Translations under genes and position numbers: made by a program
Notes under the pieces: model-generated
Told to the model about the DNA's origin: nothing
What the model saw: only the letters and a program-made list of their open reading frames with translations
Databases searched by the model: none
Source of the DNA: Pseudoramibacter fermentans
GTDB lineage: Bacteria > Bacillota > Clostridia > Eubacteriales > Eubacteriaceae
DNA length: 64,000 nt
Assembly (NCBI GenBank): GCA_009493725.1
Contig: VOGB01000004.1
Location: 372,001-436,000 of the forward strand
Direction of reading: 5' to 3'
Shown here: piece after piece, positions 52,770-62,322 of the stretch
Numbering within the stretch: the stretch's first letter is position 1
Layout of the letters: every line of letters begins with the position of its first letter

Positions 52770-53339
52770 ATGATTGAAACATTCAGACGCCAAACCGCGT
52801 TTATCAAGGCCTGCATTCAAGATGTGCTTAAGCCCGGAGATTCAGCCATCGACGCGACCGTTGGCACAGGAGAGGACACGGTGTTTTTGGCTGAATGTGT
52901 CGGCAGCGCGGGGCACGTTTACGGTTTTGATATTCAAAGGGCGGCGATTGAGGAGGCGAAAGCGCTGGCAAAACAGCAGGGTGTTTTGGAGCGCATCACG
53001 TGGCTTTGCGATGGTCACGAGCACATGGATACCTATCCCGACATCGTGCACAACCCGAAAATTGGTGCGGTGACTTTTAATTTGGGCTACTGGCCCGATG
53101 GGGATCCTGCGGTGACGACCCAGCCTGAAACAACGCTCGAGGCTCTTGAACAAAGTGCTGAGCTCTTGAGATCCGGCGGTATTTTGACAGTTTGTGCGTA
53201 TTCCCACTTGACGGGACAGGCGGAAAAAGAGAAAATTGAGGCGTGGATTCAAAATCTGGGGCGCGGGTACGATGCTTACAGTTTTGAAGTGAAAAATCAC
53301 CGAAAGGCCCCAACGGCTTTTATTGTCCTCAAAAAATAA
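52770..53339 (+). CDS. mnmM: tRNA 5-aminomethyl-2-thiouridine methyltransferase MnmM
   Basis: Predicted 189-residue SAM-dependent methyltransferase of the YtqB/MnmM family (PF06962). Motif I is AIDATVGTGEDTVFLA and the family signature is FNLGYWPDGDPAVTTQPETT. MnmM methylates the wobble uridine at position 34 in some tRNAs. It starts directly after the rluB stop. The function is by homology. Confidence 0.85.
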   Translation: MIETFRRQTAFIKACIQDVLKPGDSAIDATVGTGEDTVFLAECVGSAGHVYGFDIQRAAIEEAKALAKQQGVLERITWLCDGHEHMDTYPDIVHNPKIGAVTFNLGYWPDGDPAVTTQPETTLEALEQSAELLRSGGILTVCAYSHLTGQAEKEKIEAWIQNLGRGYDAYSFEVKNHRKAPTAFIVLKK

Positions 53340-53364
53340 GACAGGAAAATAATTTAAGATATTT

Positions 53365-54591
53365 ATGAGTGAACAAGTCATTGTAATTGGCGGCGGCCCC
53401 GCCGGCATGATGGCGGCGTACACTGCCGCGTCAGGCGGCGATGCCGTCATCCTCTGCGAAAAAAATGAAAAGCTGGGAAAAAAGCTGTACATCACCGGAA
53501 AAGGGCGCTGTAACCTGACCAATTTCTGCGATCAGGAAACTTTTTTGAAAAATGTTGTGCATCATCCGCGATTTTTGTACTCGTCGATTTCCCGATTCGA
53601 CCGTGAGGACTTGATGGATTTTATCACACGCTACGGCTGCAGGCTGAAGGTTGAGCGGGGACAGCGGGTTTTTCCGGAATCGGATAAATCGAGCGACATC
53701 ATCAAAGCCTTCAGAAGGGCGTTGGAATCGGCAGGTGTTGAGGTTCGGCTGAACACACCGGTGACATCGATCGTCACGCGGGAGAATGAAGCGGTCGGCG
53801 TCAAGCTTGCGGACGGTACTGTGCTCGAAGGGGATAAAATCATTGCGGCAACCGGCGGACTCAGCTACCGTTCGACCGGCTCAGACGGCTGGGGACTGGA
53901 CGCTGCAGAAAAGTTGGGCCACAGGGTGAGCCCGTGTCGGCCATCTCTGGTTGGGCTTAAAACAAAAGAAACCTGGCCGGCTCAGGTTCAGGGCCTCGCC
54001 TTGAAAAACGTCGACGTGACGCTGACCCACAAGGGCAAGAAGGTGCGGACAGAGCGGGGCGAGATGCTGTTAACCCATTTCGGCGTCTCAGGGCCTTTGA
54101 TTTTGACCGATTCGGCTTACATGGACGACGCACCGGAAACCTACCGTCTCATTTTAGATTTAAAACCGGCACTGTCGGATCAAACGCTTGACCAGCGGAT
54201 TCAGCGGGAGCTTAAGGCAAATGACCGCAAGCAGGTCGTGCACGCGCTGGCGTCGCTGCTTCCGAAAAAGCTGATGCCGATTATGTTGGATTTAGCTGGT
54301 GTCGACAGAACCAAAACCGCGAATCAGATCACGAAAACGGAGCGCCGAGCGATTGTCGACGCGCTGAAACGGCAGCCCCTTCAGATCAGCGATTTCTTAG
54401 ATATCAACACGGCGATCGTCACCTCCGGCGGCGTGAACATCAAAGAGATTGATCCCAAGACGATGGCGTCCAAACGGATCCGCCATCTGTATTTTGCGGG
54501 GGAAATGATCGATGTCGATGGGCTGACCGGCGGATTTAATATTCAAATTGCTGCGACGACAGGATTCGTGGCGGGAACAAGGAGTGAATAA
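53365..54591 (+). CDS. NAD(P)/FAD-dependent oxidoreductase, HI0933/YhiN family
   Basis: Predicted 408-residue flavoprotein. The dinucleotide loop is IGGGPAGMMAAYTAA, followed by family-typical LGKKLYITGKGRCNLTN and a C-terminal YFAGEMIDVDGLTGGFNIQ. The function of this conserved family is not established. It lies just before cmk, and the two genes are nearly contiguous. Confidence 0.88.
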   Translation: MSEQVIVIGGGPAGMMAAYTAASGGDAVILCEKNEKLGKKLYITGKGRCNLTNFCDQETFLKNVVHHPRFLYSSISRFDREDLMDFITRYGCRLKVERGQRVFPESDKSSDIIKAFRRALESAGVEVRLNTPVTSIVTRENEAVGVKLADGTVLEGDKIIAATGGLSYRSTGSDGWGLDAAEKLGHRVSPCRPSLVGLKTKETWPAQVQGLALKNVDVTLTHKGKKVRTERGEMLLTHFGVSGPLILTDSAYMDDAPETYRLILDLKPALSDQTLDQRIQRELKANDRKQVVHALASLLPKKLMPIMLDLAGVDRTKTANQITKTERRAIVDALKRQPLQISDFLDINTAIVTSGGVNIKEIDPKTMASKRIRHLYFAGEMIDVDGLTGGFNIQIAATTGFVAGTRSE

Positions 54592-54592
54592 A

Positions 54593-55252
54593 GTGCAAAT
54601 TGCGATGGACGGACCTGCAGGCGCAGGGAAAAGTACAATTGCGAAACAGATAGCCAAGGCATTACACATCACCTATCTAGATACCGGGGCGATGTACCGC
54701 GCGATCACCAAGGGCGTGATCGACCATAAAATTGATTTTGCAGATCAAGAGGCCATTGCCCGGTACGCCGAGGGCGCAGTCATTGCATTTAAAGGGCAGC
54801 GGGTTTTTCTGGACGGTGAAGAAGTCACCGAAGCGATCCGCACGCCGGAGGTCAGCCAGCATACGAGCGATGTGGCGCCGATTCCAGCGGTGCGGAAAGT
54901 GCTCGTGCAGCAGCAGCGCAGAATAGCCGAAGGCACGGACGTCATCATGGACGGACGGGACATCGGCTCGGCGGTACTGCCCAATGCGGATTACAAATTT
55001 TATTTGGACGCAGCAGTGTCCGAAAGAGCGAAGCGCCGCTACGCTGAGCTTAAAGAAAAGGGCGGACTTGACGGGAAAACCCTCGAGGATATCGAAGCCG
55101 ACATTGCCAAACGGGATTACAACGACAGCCACAGGGCGGCCGATCCGCTGGTCTGCTGCGACGACGCCGTGCGCATTGACACGACGCACATGACGATTCC
55201 AGAGGTTGTGGCCTGTGTCATCGATCACGTCAAAGCCGGTAAGGCGAAATAA
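54593..55252 (+). CDS. cmk: Cytidylate kinase
   Basis: Predicted 219-residue kinase that makes CDP and dCDP. The P-loop is MDGPAGAGKSTIA, with YLDTGAMYRAIT and DGRDIGSAVLPNADYKFYL. The start is GTG 54593 with AAGGAG at 54579-54584; a GTG at 54584 is in frame but overlaps that site. It forms the common clostridial order cmk-plsC-ispH/S1. Confidence 0.95.
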   Translation: MQIAMDGPAGAGKSTIAKQIAKALHITYLDTGAMYRAITKGVIDHKIDFADQEAIARYAEGAVIAFKGQRVFLDGEEVTEAIRTPEVSQHTSDVAPIPAVRKVLVQQQRRIAEGTDVIMDGRDIGSAVLPNADYKFYLDAAVSERAKRRYAELKEKGGLDGKTLEDIEADIAKRDYNDSHRAADPLVCCDDAVRIDTTHMTIPEVVACVIDHVKAGKAK

Positions 55253-55263
55253 CGGAGGGTGAG

Positions 55264-55845
55264 ATGATTTATCGAATCGCACACGTTTTATTTAACATTG
55301 TCAATTTTTTCTGGCTTAACATCACCGTTGAAGGGGTGGAAAATGTGCCGAAGAACAGCCGGGCAGTGATTTGCCCGAACCACATGTACTGGTACGATCC
55401 GCTGCTCATCGACACGCTGCTCAAGCACCCGGTCAGGCCAGTCAATTTTATGGCAAAGGCGGAAATCTTTTCCAATAAATTCGTTAATTGGATACTCAAA
55501 GAGGTGCACGTTTTCCCAGTTGAACGCCACAAGGTGTCGATGACGACGCTGAGAACGGCGATGGGCATTTTAAACGACGACAAGCTTTTGGGGATTTTCC
55601 CCGAAGGGACACGGGTCAAGCCGGGACAAAAGGTCAAGCCGGCGGACGGCTTCATTTTCTTCGCGCTGAAGACCCATTCGCCGATTGTGCCGGTGCACAT
55701 TCAAGGCAGCTACAAATTCCGCGGAAAAATTAAGGTGGTCTTCGGCAAACCCATCGAATTGACGGAATATTACGGCAAGCGCCTGACCGCAAAAGAAAAC
55801 GAAGCCCTTGGGCAGCAGATTCTCGATCAAATCTACAGCCTGTGA
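55264..55845 (+). CDS. plsC: 1-acyl-sn-glycerol-3-phosphate acyltransferase
   Basis: Predicted 193-residue membrane-associated acyltransferase. Block I is NHMYWYDPLL (His-x4-Asp) and block III is FPEGTR. It makes phosphatidic acid from lysophosphatidic acid. It follows cmk by 11 bases. Confidence 0.93.
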   Translation: MIYRIAHVLFNIVNFFWLNITVEGVENVPKNSRAVICPNHMYWYDPLLIDTLLKHPVRPVNFMAKAEIFSNKFVNWILKEVHVFPVERHKVSMTTLRTAMGILNDDKLLGIFPEGTRVKPGQKVKPADGFIFFALKTHSPIVPVHIQGSYKFRGKIKVVFGKPIELTEYYGKRLTAKENEALGQQILDQIYSL

Positions 55846-55895
55846 TGGGTTTTGGGGCTTGGTCTTAAAAAAATTAAGAAAAATAAAAAAAAAGA

Positions 55896-55924
55896 TAGAC
55901 AACGAGCATTTTATCAAATAAAAT
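55896..55924 (+). promoter_or_regulatory. Probable promoter of ispH-S1
   Basis: TAGACA (55896-55901), 17-base spacer, TAAAAT (55919-55924), each one base from consensus. The predicted start near 55931 leaves only about eight bases before the ATG. Confidence 0.5.
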
Positions 55925-55938
55925 AATGGAGATAGTAT

Positions 55939-58116
55939 ATGAAGATCATTATAGCGGAGAAGGCTGGTTACTGTTTTGGGATTACCAACGCGATGAAACT
56001 CGCGGATGATACACTGAAACAGAAAGACAATCAACCGATCTACTGTCTGGGCGATCTGTCTCACAACCGCCAGGAAATGAAACGCCTGGAGCAACGGGGC
56101 ATCATTAAGGTCGATCGAATTGAAGATATTCCAAAGGGAACGGTCATCATTAGGTCCCACGGTGTGAGTAAAGACGTCATTGATCAGGCGAAGGCCAAAA
56201 ACTTAAAAATCGTCAATGCGACCTGTCCTTTTGTCGGGGCCATGCAGCACAAAGTGTATGACTACGACCGCAAAGGCTATCAGATCGTCATCGTCGGTGA
56301 TGCCGCGCATCCAGAGGTCCAAGGGGCAGTCGGCTGGTGCGACGGACGGGCCATCGTGATCAATACGCCTGAAGAAGCGGAGGCCTTGCCTCACTTCGAG
56401 AAAATGTGTGTCGTGGCTCAGACGACAGCTATCGAATCGAAATTCAATGCCATCACATCGATTCTGCAGAAAAAAGCAGACGAATGTTTGATATTTAACA
56501 CGATTTGTTCGGCGACCGCAGAACGCCAATCGGCTGCAGTTGAAACGGCAAAACGTGTGGAATATATGATTGTTGTGGGCGGCTACCACTCGTCAAATAC
56601 GCGAAAGCTGTTTGAGGTCTGCAAGGCGCACTGCAGCAATACATGTCACATAGAGACAGCCGGAGAATTAAATCTCGCTGAGGTGAAAAAATACAACGTC
56701 ATCGGTATAACAGCGGGAGCGTCCACGCCGGACTGGATCGTTAAGGAGGTAACGGAAAGAATGGAAGAAAACAAAACGGAAAACACACAAGTTCAGGATC
56801 AGGCAGTCGAAGAAACAGTTGATGAAAATGATTTTGCCGCAATGCTGGACCAGTCACTGCAGGATAAGCCAATCCACAGAGGGTCGACAGTTGAAGGTGA
56901 AGTAATTGAAGTCACTGACGATGAAATCATCCTGAACATTAAATATAAAGCAGATGGTGTCATCAAAAAGAGCGATTATTCCTGGAAAGACGACATCGAT
57001 CTGAAGGAAGAAGTCAAAAAAGGCGACATGATCAACGCGGTTGTCACCAACATGAACGACGACAACGGCGCAGTCAGACTGTCAAAGATTAAATACGACA
57101 ATCAGAAGATTCAGCGTCAGCTCGAAGAAGCGTACAAAGACGAAACCGTCCTCGACGGCAAAATCAAGAGCGTTTCCGGCAGCGGCCTGATTGTCGATAT
57201 CGGATTCACTGACATCTTTATGCCTGCTTCTCAGTACAGCGTCCGCTATATCAAGGATTTAAATACCCTGGTCGGCAAAGAAGTCCGCGGTAAAATCATT
57301 GACTACAACGCAAGACGCCGCCGTGCAATTTTCTCACAGCGTGTCATCCTCGAAAAGGAAATGAAAGAACGCCAGAAGGAACAGCGCGCAAGAAAAGAAG
57401 AACGCTACAACGAAATTCAGATGGACGATGTCGTAACCGGCAAGGTCAAGACGATCACCAACTTCGGGATCTTTATCGATTTAGACGGTATCGACGGATT
57501 TGTTCACCGTTCAGATTTAACCTGGTCTCGCGCTAACGAACCGAAGAACCTGGTCGAAAAGGGACAGGAAATCGAAGCAAAGGTCATCCAGAAGAATGAC
57601 GAAGAAAAGAAGATCAAATTAAGCGTCAAGGCCCTTCAGCCAAAACCATGGGATACCTTTGTCGAACAGTATAAAGAAGGGGACATTGTCGAAGTCAAAA
57701 TCACCAATGTTCTGGATTTCGGTGCATTTGCTGAAATCATTCCAGGTGTTGAAGGCTTGATTCACATTTCTGAAATTTCCTACCGCCGTGTCGAATCTGT
57801 CGCATCAGAATTGAATCCTGGCGATGTGGTCAAGGTCAAGATCATCGGCATCAACCGCGAAAAAGAAAAGATCAGCCTGAGTATCAAAGCAACTCAGAAA
57901 GCACCGGAACGTGCTCAGAGACGTCACCGCAAGAGCGGCGAAGGCTTCCAGGGCCGCCAAGGCGGACGCAAGCCGCGTAAACGTCAGCCGCAGCACAACA
58001 CCACCGTATATGAAGACAACGCCAACTTCACATTGGGTGATTCCTTCGGCGATCTGCTGGGTAAACTTGATTTCGGCGATGCTGAAACTGAAGAAACCAA
58101 AGACGACGAAGAATAA
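55939..58116 (+). CDS. ispH: HMBPP reductase IspH fused to ribosomal-S1-like repeats
   Basis: Predicted 725-residue fusion. Residues 1-285 are IspH, the iron-sulfur enzyme that completes the MEP isoprenoid pathway; the cluster cysteines are Cys12, Cys96 and Cys190, and the conserved Glu/His/Thr segments are present. After an acidic linker come four S1 RNA-binding repeats from about residue 315 to 660, then a basic Arg/Lys-rich tail ending in an acidic segment. The fusion is known in Clostridia as a bifunctional IspH/30S S1 protein. The S1 part probably binds ribosomes or mRNA. Confidence 0.95.
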   Translation: MKIIIAEKAGYCFGITNAMKLADDTLKQKDNQPIYCLGDLSHNRQEMKRLEQRGIIKVDRIEDIPKGTVIIRSHGVSKDVIDQAKAKNLKIVNATCPFVGAMQHKVYDYDRKGYQIVIVGDAAHPEVQGAVGWCDGRAIVINTPEEAEALPHFEKMCVVAQTTAIESKFNAITSILQKKADECLIFNTICSATAERQSAAVETAKRVEYMIVVGGYHSSNTRKLFEVCKAHCSNTCHIETAGELNLAEVKKYNVIGITAGASTPDWIVKEVTERMEENKTENTQVQDQAVEETVDENDFAAMLDQSLQDKPIHRGSTVEGEVIEVTDDEIILNIKYKADGVIKKSDYSWKDDIDLKEEVKKGDMINAVVTNMNDDNGAVRLSKIKYDNQKIQRQLEEAYKDETVLDGKIKSVSGSGLIVDIGFTDIFMPASQYSVRYIKDLNTLVGKEVRGKIIDYNARRRRAIFSQRVILEKEMKERQKEQRARKEERYNEIQMDDVVTGKVKTITNFGIFIDLDGIDGFVHRSDLTWSRANEPKNLVEKGQEIEAKVIQKNDEEKKIKLSVKALQPKPWDTFVEQYKEGDIVEVKITNVLDFGAFAEIIPGVEGLIHISEISYRRVESVASELNPGDVVKVKIIGINREKEKISLSIKATQKAPERAQRRHRKSGEGFQGRQGGRKPRKRQPQHNTTVYEDNANFTLGDSFGDLLGKLDFGDAETEETKDDEE

Positions 58117-58129
58117 TTCACGTCATTTT

Positions 58130-58162
58130 GAGCTCCTATTTCAAATAGGGGCTCTTTTTTTT
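58130..58162 (+). terminator. Terminator of ispH-S1
   Basis: An 11-bp stem (58130-58140 with 58144-58154, one G-U) with a three-base loop and a run of eight Ts. Confidence 0.9.
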
Positions 58163-58216
58163 GATTCTGAAACGCTGAACACGACGACGATTAAAAGTTC
58201 TGGTTTACGGTATTTC

Positions 58217-58255
58217 AGCCTGCGGATACTTTTCGAAGCATCTGCAGGCTTTTTC
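58217..58255 (+). terminator. Second terminator downstream of ispH-S1
   Basis: AGCCTGC (58217-58223) pairs with GCAGGCT (58244-58250); GAT/ATC and CTT-TTCG-AAG extend the hairpin inward through single mismatches, and TTTTTC follows. It backs up the first terminator before the next promoter. Confidence 0.8.
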
Positions 58256-58257
58256 TA

Positions 58258-58286
58258 TTGGCAGACCGCGAAAATGCGAGTATAAT
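58258..58286 (+). promoter_or_regulatory. Promoter of the yifB-dprA genes
   Basis: TTGGCA (58258-58263), 17-base spacer, TATAAT (58281-58286). The start of transcription would be near 58293, about 50 bases before the gene. Confidence 0.75.
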
Positions 58287-58344
58287 AAGAAAAACGTTAT
58301 CATCAAAAGCGACGGCACAGCAGCATTGAAATAAGGAGAAGAAA

Positions 58345-59859
58345 ATGTTAGCGAAAATATTCAGCTGCGGTCTTTTAGGAGTAGAGGGCGTGATCGTGAC
58401 GGTGGAGGTGGATTTAAATTACGGTCTGCCGGGTTTCATTGTCGTCGGCCTGCCGGATGCGGGTGTCAAGGAATCCCGGGATCGGGTGTTCTCTGCGATT
58501 AAAAACAATGGGTACGCCTATCCGGACAAGAAAGTGACTGTCAATTTGGCGCCGGCCGATCTTAAAAAAGAAGGGCCGTCTTACGATCTGCCCATCGCCA
58601 TCGGGCTGCTCGCGGCCTCCAATCAGCTGGAAGAGGATTTTTCGGACACGCTGTTTTTCGGTGAGCTGTCCCTCAATGGCGATCTGCGGCCGGTCCGGGG
58701 TGTGCTGCCGATGGTGCTGGCGGCCAAACGCGAGGGCTTTAAAAAGGTCGTGCTGCCTCAGGCGAATAAAACCGAGGGTGCAGTGGTGGACGGCATGGAC
58801 ATTCTGCCGGCTGATAACCTCAAGCAGGTGATCAATCACTTAAAAGGCAAGGCGCCGATTGCGCCTTACCAGATTGATTCTCAGGCGCTGCTTAACGAGG
58901 GCCAGGCGTCGTACCGCGTGGATTTTTCAGAAATCAAGGGACAGGACAACGCAAAGCGCGCTCTCGAAATCGCGGCGGCAGGCGGCCACAATGTGTTAAT
59001 GAGTGGCCCACCGGGCAGCGGGAAGAGCATGCTGGCCAAGGCTTTTCCGTCGATTCTGCCGGCGTTGACGTTAAGCGAGGCGCTCGAAATCACGAAGATC
59101 TATTCGATTGCGGGACTGCTAAAAGACAATATTATGACCCATCGGCCGTTCAGGTCACCCCACCACACGCTGTCCAATGTCGCCATTGTCGGCGGCGGGT
59201 CGGTGCCGAAACCGGGTGAAGTGTCGCTGGCGCACCTCGGCGTGCTGTTTCTCGACGAGCTGCCCGAATTTCAGAAGACGGCCCTCGAAGTGCTCAGACA
59301 GCCGATGGAAGATCACGAGGTGACGATTTCCAGAGTCAACGCGACGCTGACTTATCCGGCGTCCTTCATGCTGATCGCGAGCATGAATCCCTGCCCCTGT
59401 GGGTATTATGGCGATCCGACCCACAAATGCACGTGTACGAAGAACGAAATCAGGCGGTACAACAGCCGCATTTCCGGCCCGTTGCTGGACCGCATCGACA
59501 TACGCGTCGAGGTGCCGGCGGTGGACATCAAGGAGCTCGAGAGCCGGGCGCCTGGGGAATCCTCAAAGTGCATCCGCAAGCGGGTCAACCTAGCGCGGGA
59601 AATCCAAAATGAGCGCTTTCAAAACGACGAGGGGATTTACTTCAACGCGCAGCTGGAACCCCATCTCATTGACCGCTATTGCGTGTTGGACCGGGAAGGC
59701 CAGGATTTTATCGAGATGATTTACGACAAGCTCAAGCTCTCCGGGCGGGGCTACCACCGCATTTTAAAGCTGGCCCGAACGATCGCCGATTTGGACGGCG
59801 CGGAGCAGATCGGATTGATTCACCTGTCAGAGGCGACGTCCTACCGTTCAGGGCAGTAG
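58345..59859 (+). CDS. YifB/ComM-family Mg-chelatase-like AAA+ ATPase
   Basis: Predicted 504-residue protein. An N-terminal Lon-protease-like fold domain (VEGVIVTVEVDLNYGLPGF) is followed by the ATPase domain with Walker A SGPPGSGKSMLAKA and Walker B VLFLDELPEF, and a C-terminal Mg-chelatase-type segment. ComM-like proteins are branch-migration helicases in natural transformation. It lies directly before dprA, supporting a DNA-uptake or recombination role. Confidence 0.92.
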   Translation: MLAKIFSCGLLGVEGVIVTVEVDLNYGLPGFIVVGLPDAGVKESRDRVFSAIKNNGYAYPDKKVTVNLAPADLKKEGPSYDLPIAIGLLAASNQLEEDFSDTLFFGELSLNGDLRPVRGVLPMVLAAKREGFKKVVLPQANKTEGAVVDGMDILPADNLKQVINHLKGKAPIAPYQIDSQALLNEGQASYRVDFSEIKGQDNAKRALEIAAAGGHNVLMSGPPGSGKSMLAKAFPSILPALTLSEALEITKIYSIAGLLKDNIMTHRPFRSPHHTLSNVAIVGGGSVPKPGEVSLAHLGVLFLDELPEFQKTALEVLRQPMEDHEVTISRVNATLTYPASFMLIASMNPCPCGYYGDPTHKCTCTKNEIRRYNSRISGPLLDRIDIRVEVPAVDIKELESRAPGESSKCIRKRVNLAREIQNERFQNDEGIYFNAQLEPHLIDRYCVLDREGQDFIEMIYDKLKLSGRGYHRILKLARTIADLDGAEQIGLIHLSEATSYRSGQ

Positions 59860-59875
59860 CTTGAAGGAGGACGGC

Positions 59876-61000
59876 ATGGAAAACGCGATGATTTACGATA
59901 TTTGGCTTTCATCGATTACAAATGTGTCGAATATCAAGAAAAACACACTGCTGACGGTTTTTAAAACCGCGGAGCAGATTTATACGGCATCCGCGTCAGA
60001 CATTCGCGCGACGGGATTACTCCGCGAAAAGGACATTCAAAAAATTGAGGATCAGAAAAGCTTGGCGCTGACGGAACGAGCCATGCGATTTATCGAAAAA
60101 AATAAGATTGTCTGCATCCCGAAAAATAGTCCCCATTATCCGAGGCGGCTTGAAAAAATATACAATCCGCCGGTGATGCTCTACGCGTTGGGAAACGTCG
60201 GGCTTACTGAACGGGATTTGACCATTGGCATGGTCGGGTCAAGAAAATCAAGCCCTGGAGCGATGAAAACGGCGCGGCAGTTCGGCAGGCGGTTTTCCGA
60301 AATAGGCATGACGGTGATTTCCGGCATGGCGGACGGGGTCGACAGCGCGGCGGCTGAGGGTGCCCTTGACGGTATCGGCTCGACGGTGGCCGTTTTCGGT
60401 TCAGGCATCGACGTCTGTTATCCGGCGGGTAATCGCGAACTTTACGAGCGCATCCGGGAGAAGGGACTGCTATTGAGCGAGTTTTTCATCGGGCAGCCGC
60501 CGAAAGCCGGGCATTTTCCGATGCGCAACCGGATCATCGCGGGTCTCTCCGACGGCGTCGTCGTGGTCGAGGCGCGGCTTAAAAGCGGGGCGTTAATCAC
60601 AGCGGATCACGCCCTCGAGCAGGGCAAGACGGTTTACGCGATGCCCCAGAGCATCGGGGTAAAATCTGCGGAAGGCTCTAACCAGCTGCTCAAGGAAGGG
60701 GCCAAGCTTGTCACGGAGCCGGAGGATGTGCTCGAGGATTTTGTCGAGTTAAAGGCTGTTAAAAAAACAAAGCCTGCGCCGTCTGAGAACCCTCAGAAAT
60801 CGGCACAGGCTGAAAAACAATTATCGTTATCGGAAGACGAAAAAGAGGTATTAGACGCAGTAATAAAGGGCGTAGATACCGTTGACGGGCTGGTCCAGAG
60901 ACTGGACACGCCCATCGCGAAGCTCAACGCAGTGTTGATGATGATGGAGCTCAAACACCTTGTGAAGGTTTCCTACGGCCAAATTACGCTTTTAATTTAA
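59876..61000 (+). CDS. dprA: DNA processing protein DprA
   Basis: Predicted 374-residue single-strand DNA-binding protein that loads RecA on incoming DNA. An N-terminal SAM/HhH-like region precedes the Rossmann-fold core with VGSRKSSPGAMKTA, SGMADGVDSAAAEGAL and FPMRNRIIAGLSDGVVVVEA. A basic linker and a C-terminal winged-helix domain follow. ATG 59876 is chosen since AAGGAGG lies at 59864-59870. It almost abuts the convergent coaBC. Confidence 0.95.
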   Translation: MENAMIYDIWLSSITNVSNIKKNTLLTVFKTAEQIYTASASDIRATGLLREKDIQKIEDQKSLALTERAMRFIEKNKIVCIPKNSPHYPRRLEKIYNPPVMLYALGNVGLTERDLTIGMVGSRKSSPGAMKTARQFGRRFSEIGMTVISGMADGVDSAAAEGALDGIGSTVAVFGSGIDVCYPAGNRELYERIREKGLLLSEFFIGQPPKAGHFPMRNRIIAGLSDGVVVVEARLKSGALITADHALEQGKTVYAMPQSIGVKSAEGSNQLLKEGAKLVTEPEDVLEDFVELKAVKKTKPAPSENPQKSAQAEKQLSLSEDEKEVLDAVIKGVDTVDGLVQRLDTPIAKLNAVLMMMELKHLVKVSYGQITLLI

Positions 61001-61005
61001 TATTT

Positions 61006-62211
61006 TTATTGCTGGCCGTTCTGTGCTTCTAAGATGGCGTCGAGGATGCAGTGGGCCACCTGGGATTTCGGCATCAGCGGCAGGGCAACGTTGCCGTTTT
61101 TGGTGATCAGGGTGACCACGTTGGTGTCGCCCTGAAAACCAGCGCCGCTCACCCGCAGATTGTTGGCGACGACCATGTCGATTTTTTTCTTTTCCAGCTT
61201 TTTCCGGCTGTTTTCAATTAAATTTTCCGTTTCCATCGAAAAGCCGCAGATAAACTGGTTGGCCTTTTTGATTTCGCCCAAACTCTTTAAAATATCGGTC
61301 GTGCGCTTTAATTCAATGGCTGGGACGCCCTTATCCTTTTTGATTTTTTCGGCAGCCGTCGTTTTTGGCGTGTAGTCGGCGACCGCAGCGGCTTTGATGA
61401 TGACGTCCTGTTCTGGCGCGGCGGAGAGCACAGCTTCGGCCATGTCCTCAGCGGATTGAATGGGAATAAAATTGACAAAGGGCACAGGCTTTAAACACGT
61501 CGGCCCGGAAACGAGGGTGACCTCCGCGCCACGCAGCATCGCGTCGTAGGCGATGGCGTAGCCCATTTTGCCGCTGGAATGGTTGGTGATGTAGCGCACC
61601 GGGTCGATGGCTTCATGAGTTGGACCGGCGGTGATTAAAATCTTTTTCCCAGTCAAATCCTTTTCGTAGGCGATTTCGCGGTAGATGTAATCCAAAAGCA
61701 CGTCGGGCTGCGGAAGCTTGCCGGCACCGTTGTCCTTGCAGGCGAGAATACCGGAATCCGGCGTGATGACGTGCCAGCCGTAGTCCTTCAGAACGCTGAG
61801 GTTGTGCTGGACGATCGGATTGTTGTACATCGCGGTATTCATTGCCGGCGCGATATATTTGGGACAGGTACAGGCCAGAGCGGTTGTGGTCAGCATGTCG
61901 TCGGCGAGGCCGTAGGCCAGTTTCGCGATGATGTCGGCGGTGGCCGGTGCGATGAATAGAATATCCGCCTTTTTGGCCAGCGCGACGTGTGCGACGTTAT
62001 ATTGAATTGTCTTATCAAAAGTATCTGTGATACAATTATTTCCAGTCAGCGTGGAAAAGGTCATCGGCTGGATGATTTCGGTGGCGTTCGGCGTCATGAT
62101 GACGTGAACGTCACATTTCTGTTTAGCCAGGGCCGACGCGACATCGGCCATTTTGTAGGCGGCGATGCTCGCAGAAACGCCGAGAATCACCGTACGATTT
62201 TCTAAATTCAT
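61006..62211 (-). CDS. coaBC: Bifunctional phosphopantothenoylcysteine synthetase/decarboxylase CoaBC
   Basis: Predicted 401-residue protein of coenzyme A synthesis. The N-terminal CoaC flavoprotein domain (SASIAAYKMADVASALAK, APAMNTAMYNNP) removes CO2, and the C-terminal CoaB domain (ITAGPTHEAIDPVRYITNHS) joins cysteine to phosphopantothenate. ATG 62211 is chosen by family N-terminus; an earlier ATG at 62238 gives an unlikely extension. Confidence 0.95.
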   Translation of the reverse strand: MNLENRTVILGVSASIAAYKMADVASALAKQKCDVHVIMTPNATEIIQPMTFSTLTGNNCITDTFDKTIQYNVAHVALAKKADILFIAPATADIIAKLAYGLADDMLTTTALACTCPKYIAPAMNTAMYNNPIVQHNLSVLKDYGWHVITPDSGILACKDNGAGKLPQPDVLLDYIYREIAYEKDLTGKKILITAGPTHEAIDPVRYITNHSSGKMGYAIAYDAMLRGAEVTLVSGPTCLKPVPFVNFIPIQSAEDMAEAVLSAAPEQDVIIKAAAVADYTPKTTAAEKIKKDKGVPAIELKRTTDILKSLGEIKKANQFICGFSMETENLIENSRKKLEKKKIDMVVANNLRVSGAGFQGDTNVVTLITKNGNVALPLMPKSQVAHCILDAILEAQNGQQ

Positions 62212-62253
62212 GTTGCCCTTTCTCCAATATTTTGGCATTATTCATTTTTCAGT

Positions 62254-62282
62254 ATTATAGCAAAAAGGCGGGGCGTATACAA
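62254..62282 (-). promoter_or_regulatory. Promoter of coaBC
   Basis: Minus-strand TTGTAT (62277-62282), 17-base spacer, TATAAT (62254-62259), about 45 bases before the start. Confidence 0.65.
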
Positions 62283-62322
62283 GATTGGCACGGTGAATCC
62301 GCATTGAGAGGAGGTTTTGGGC

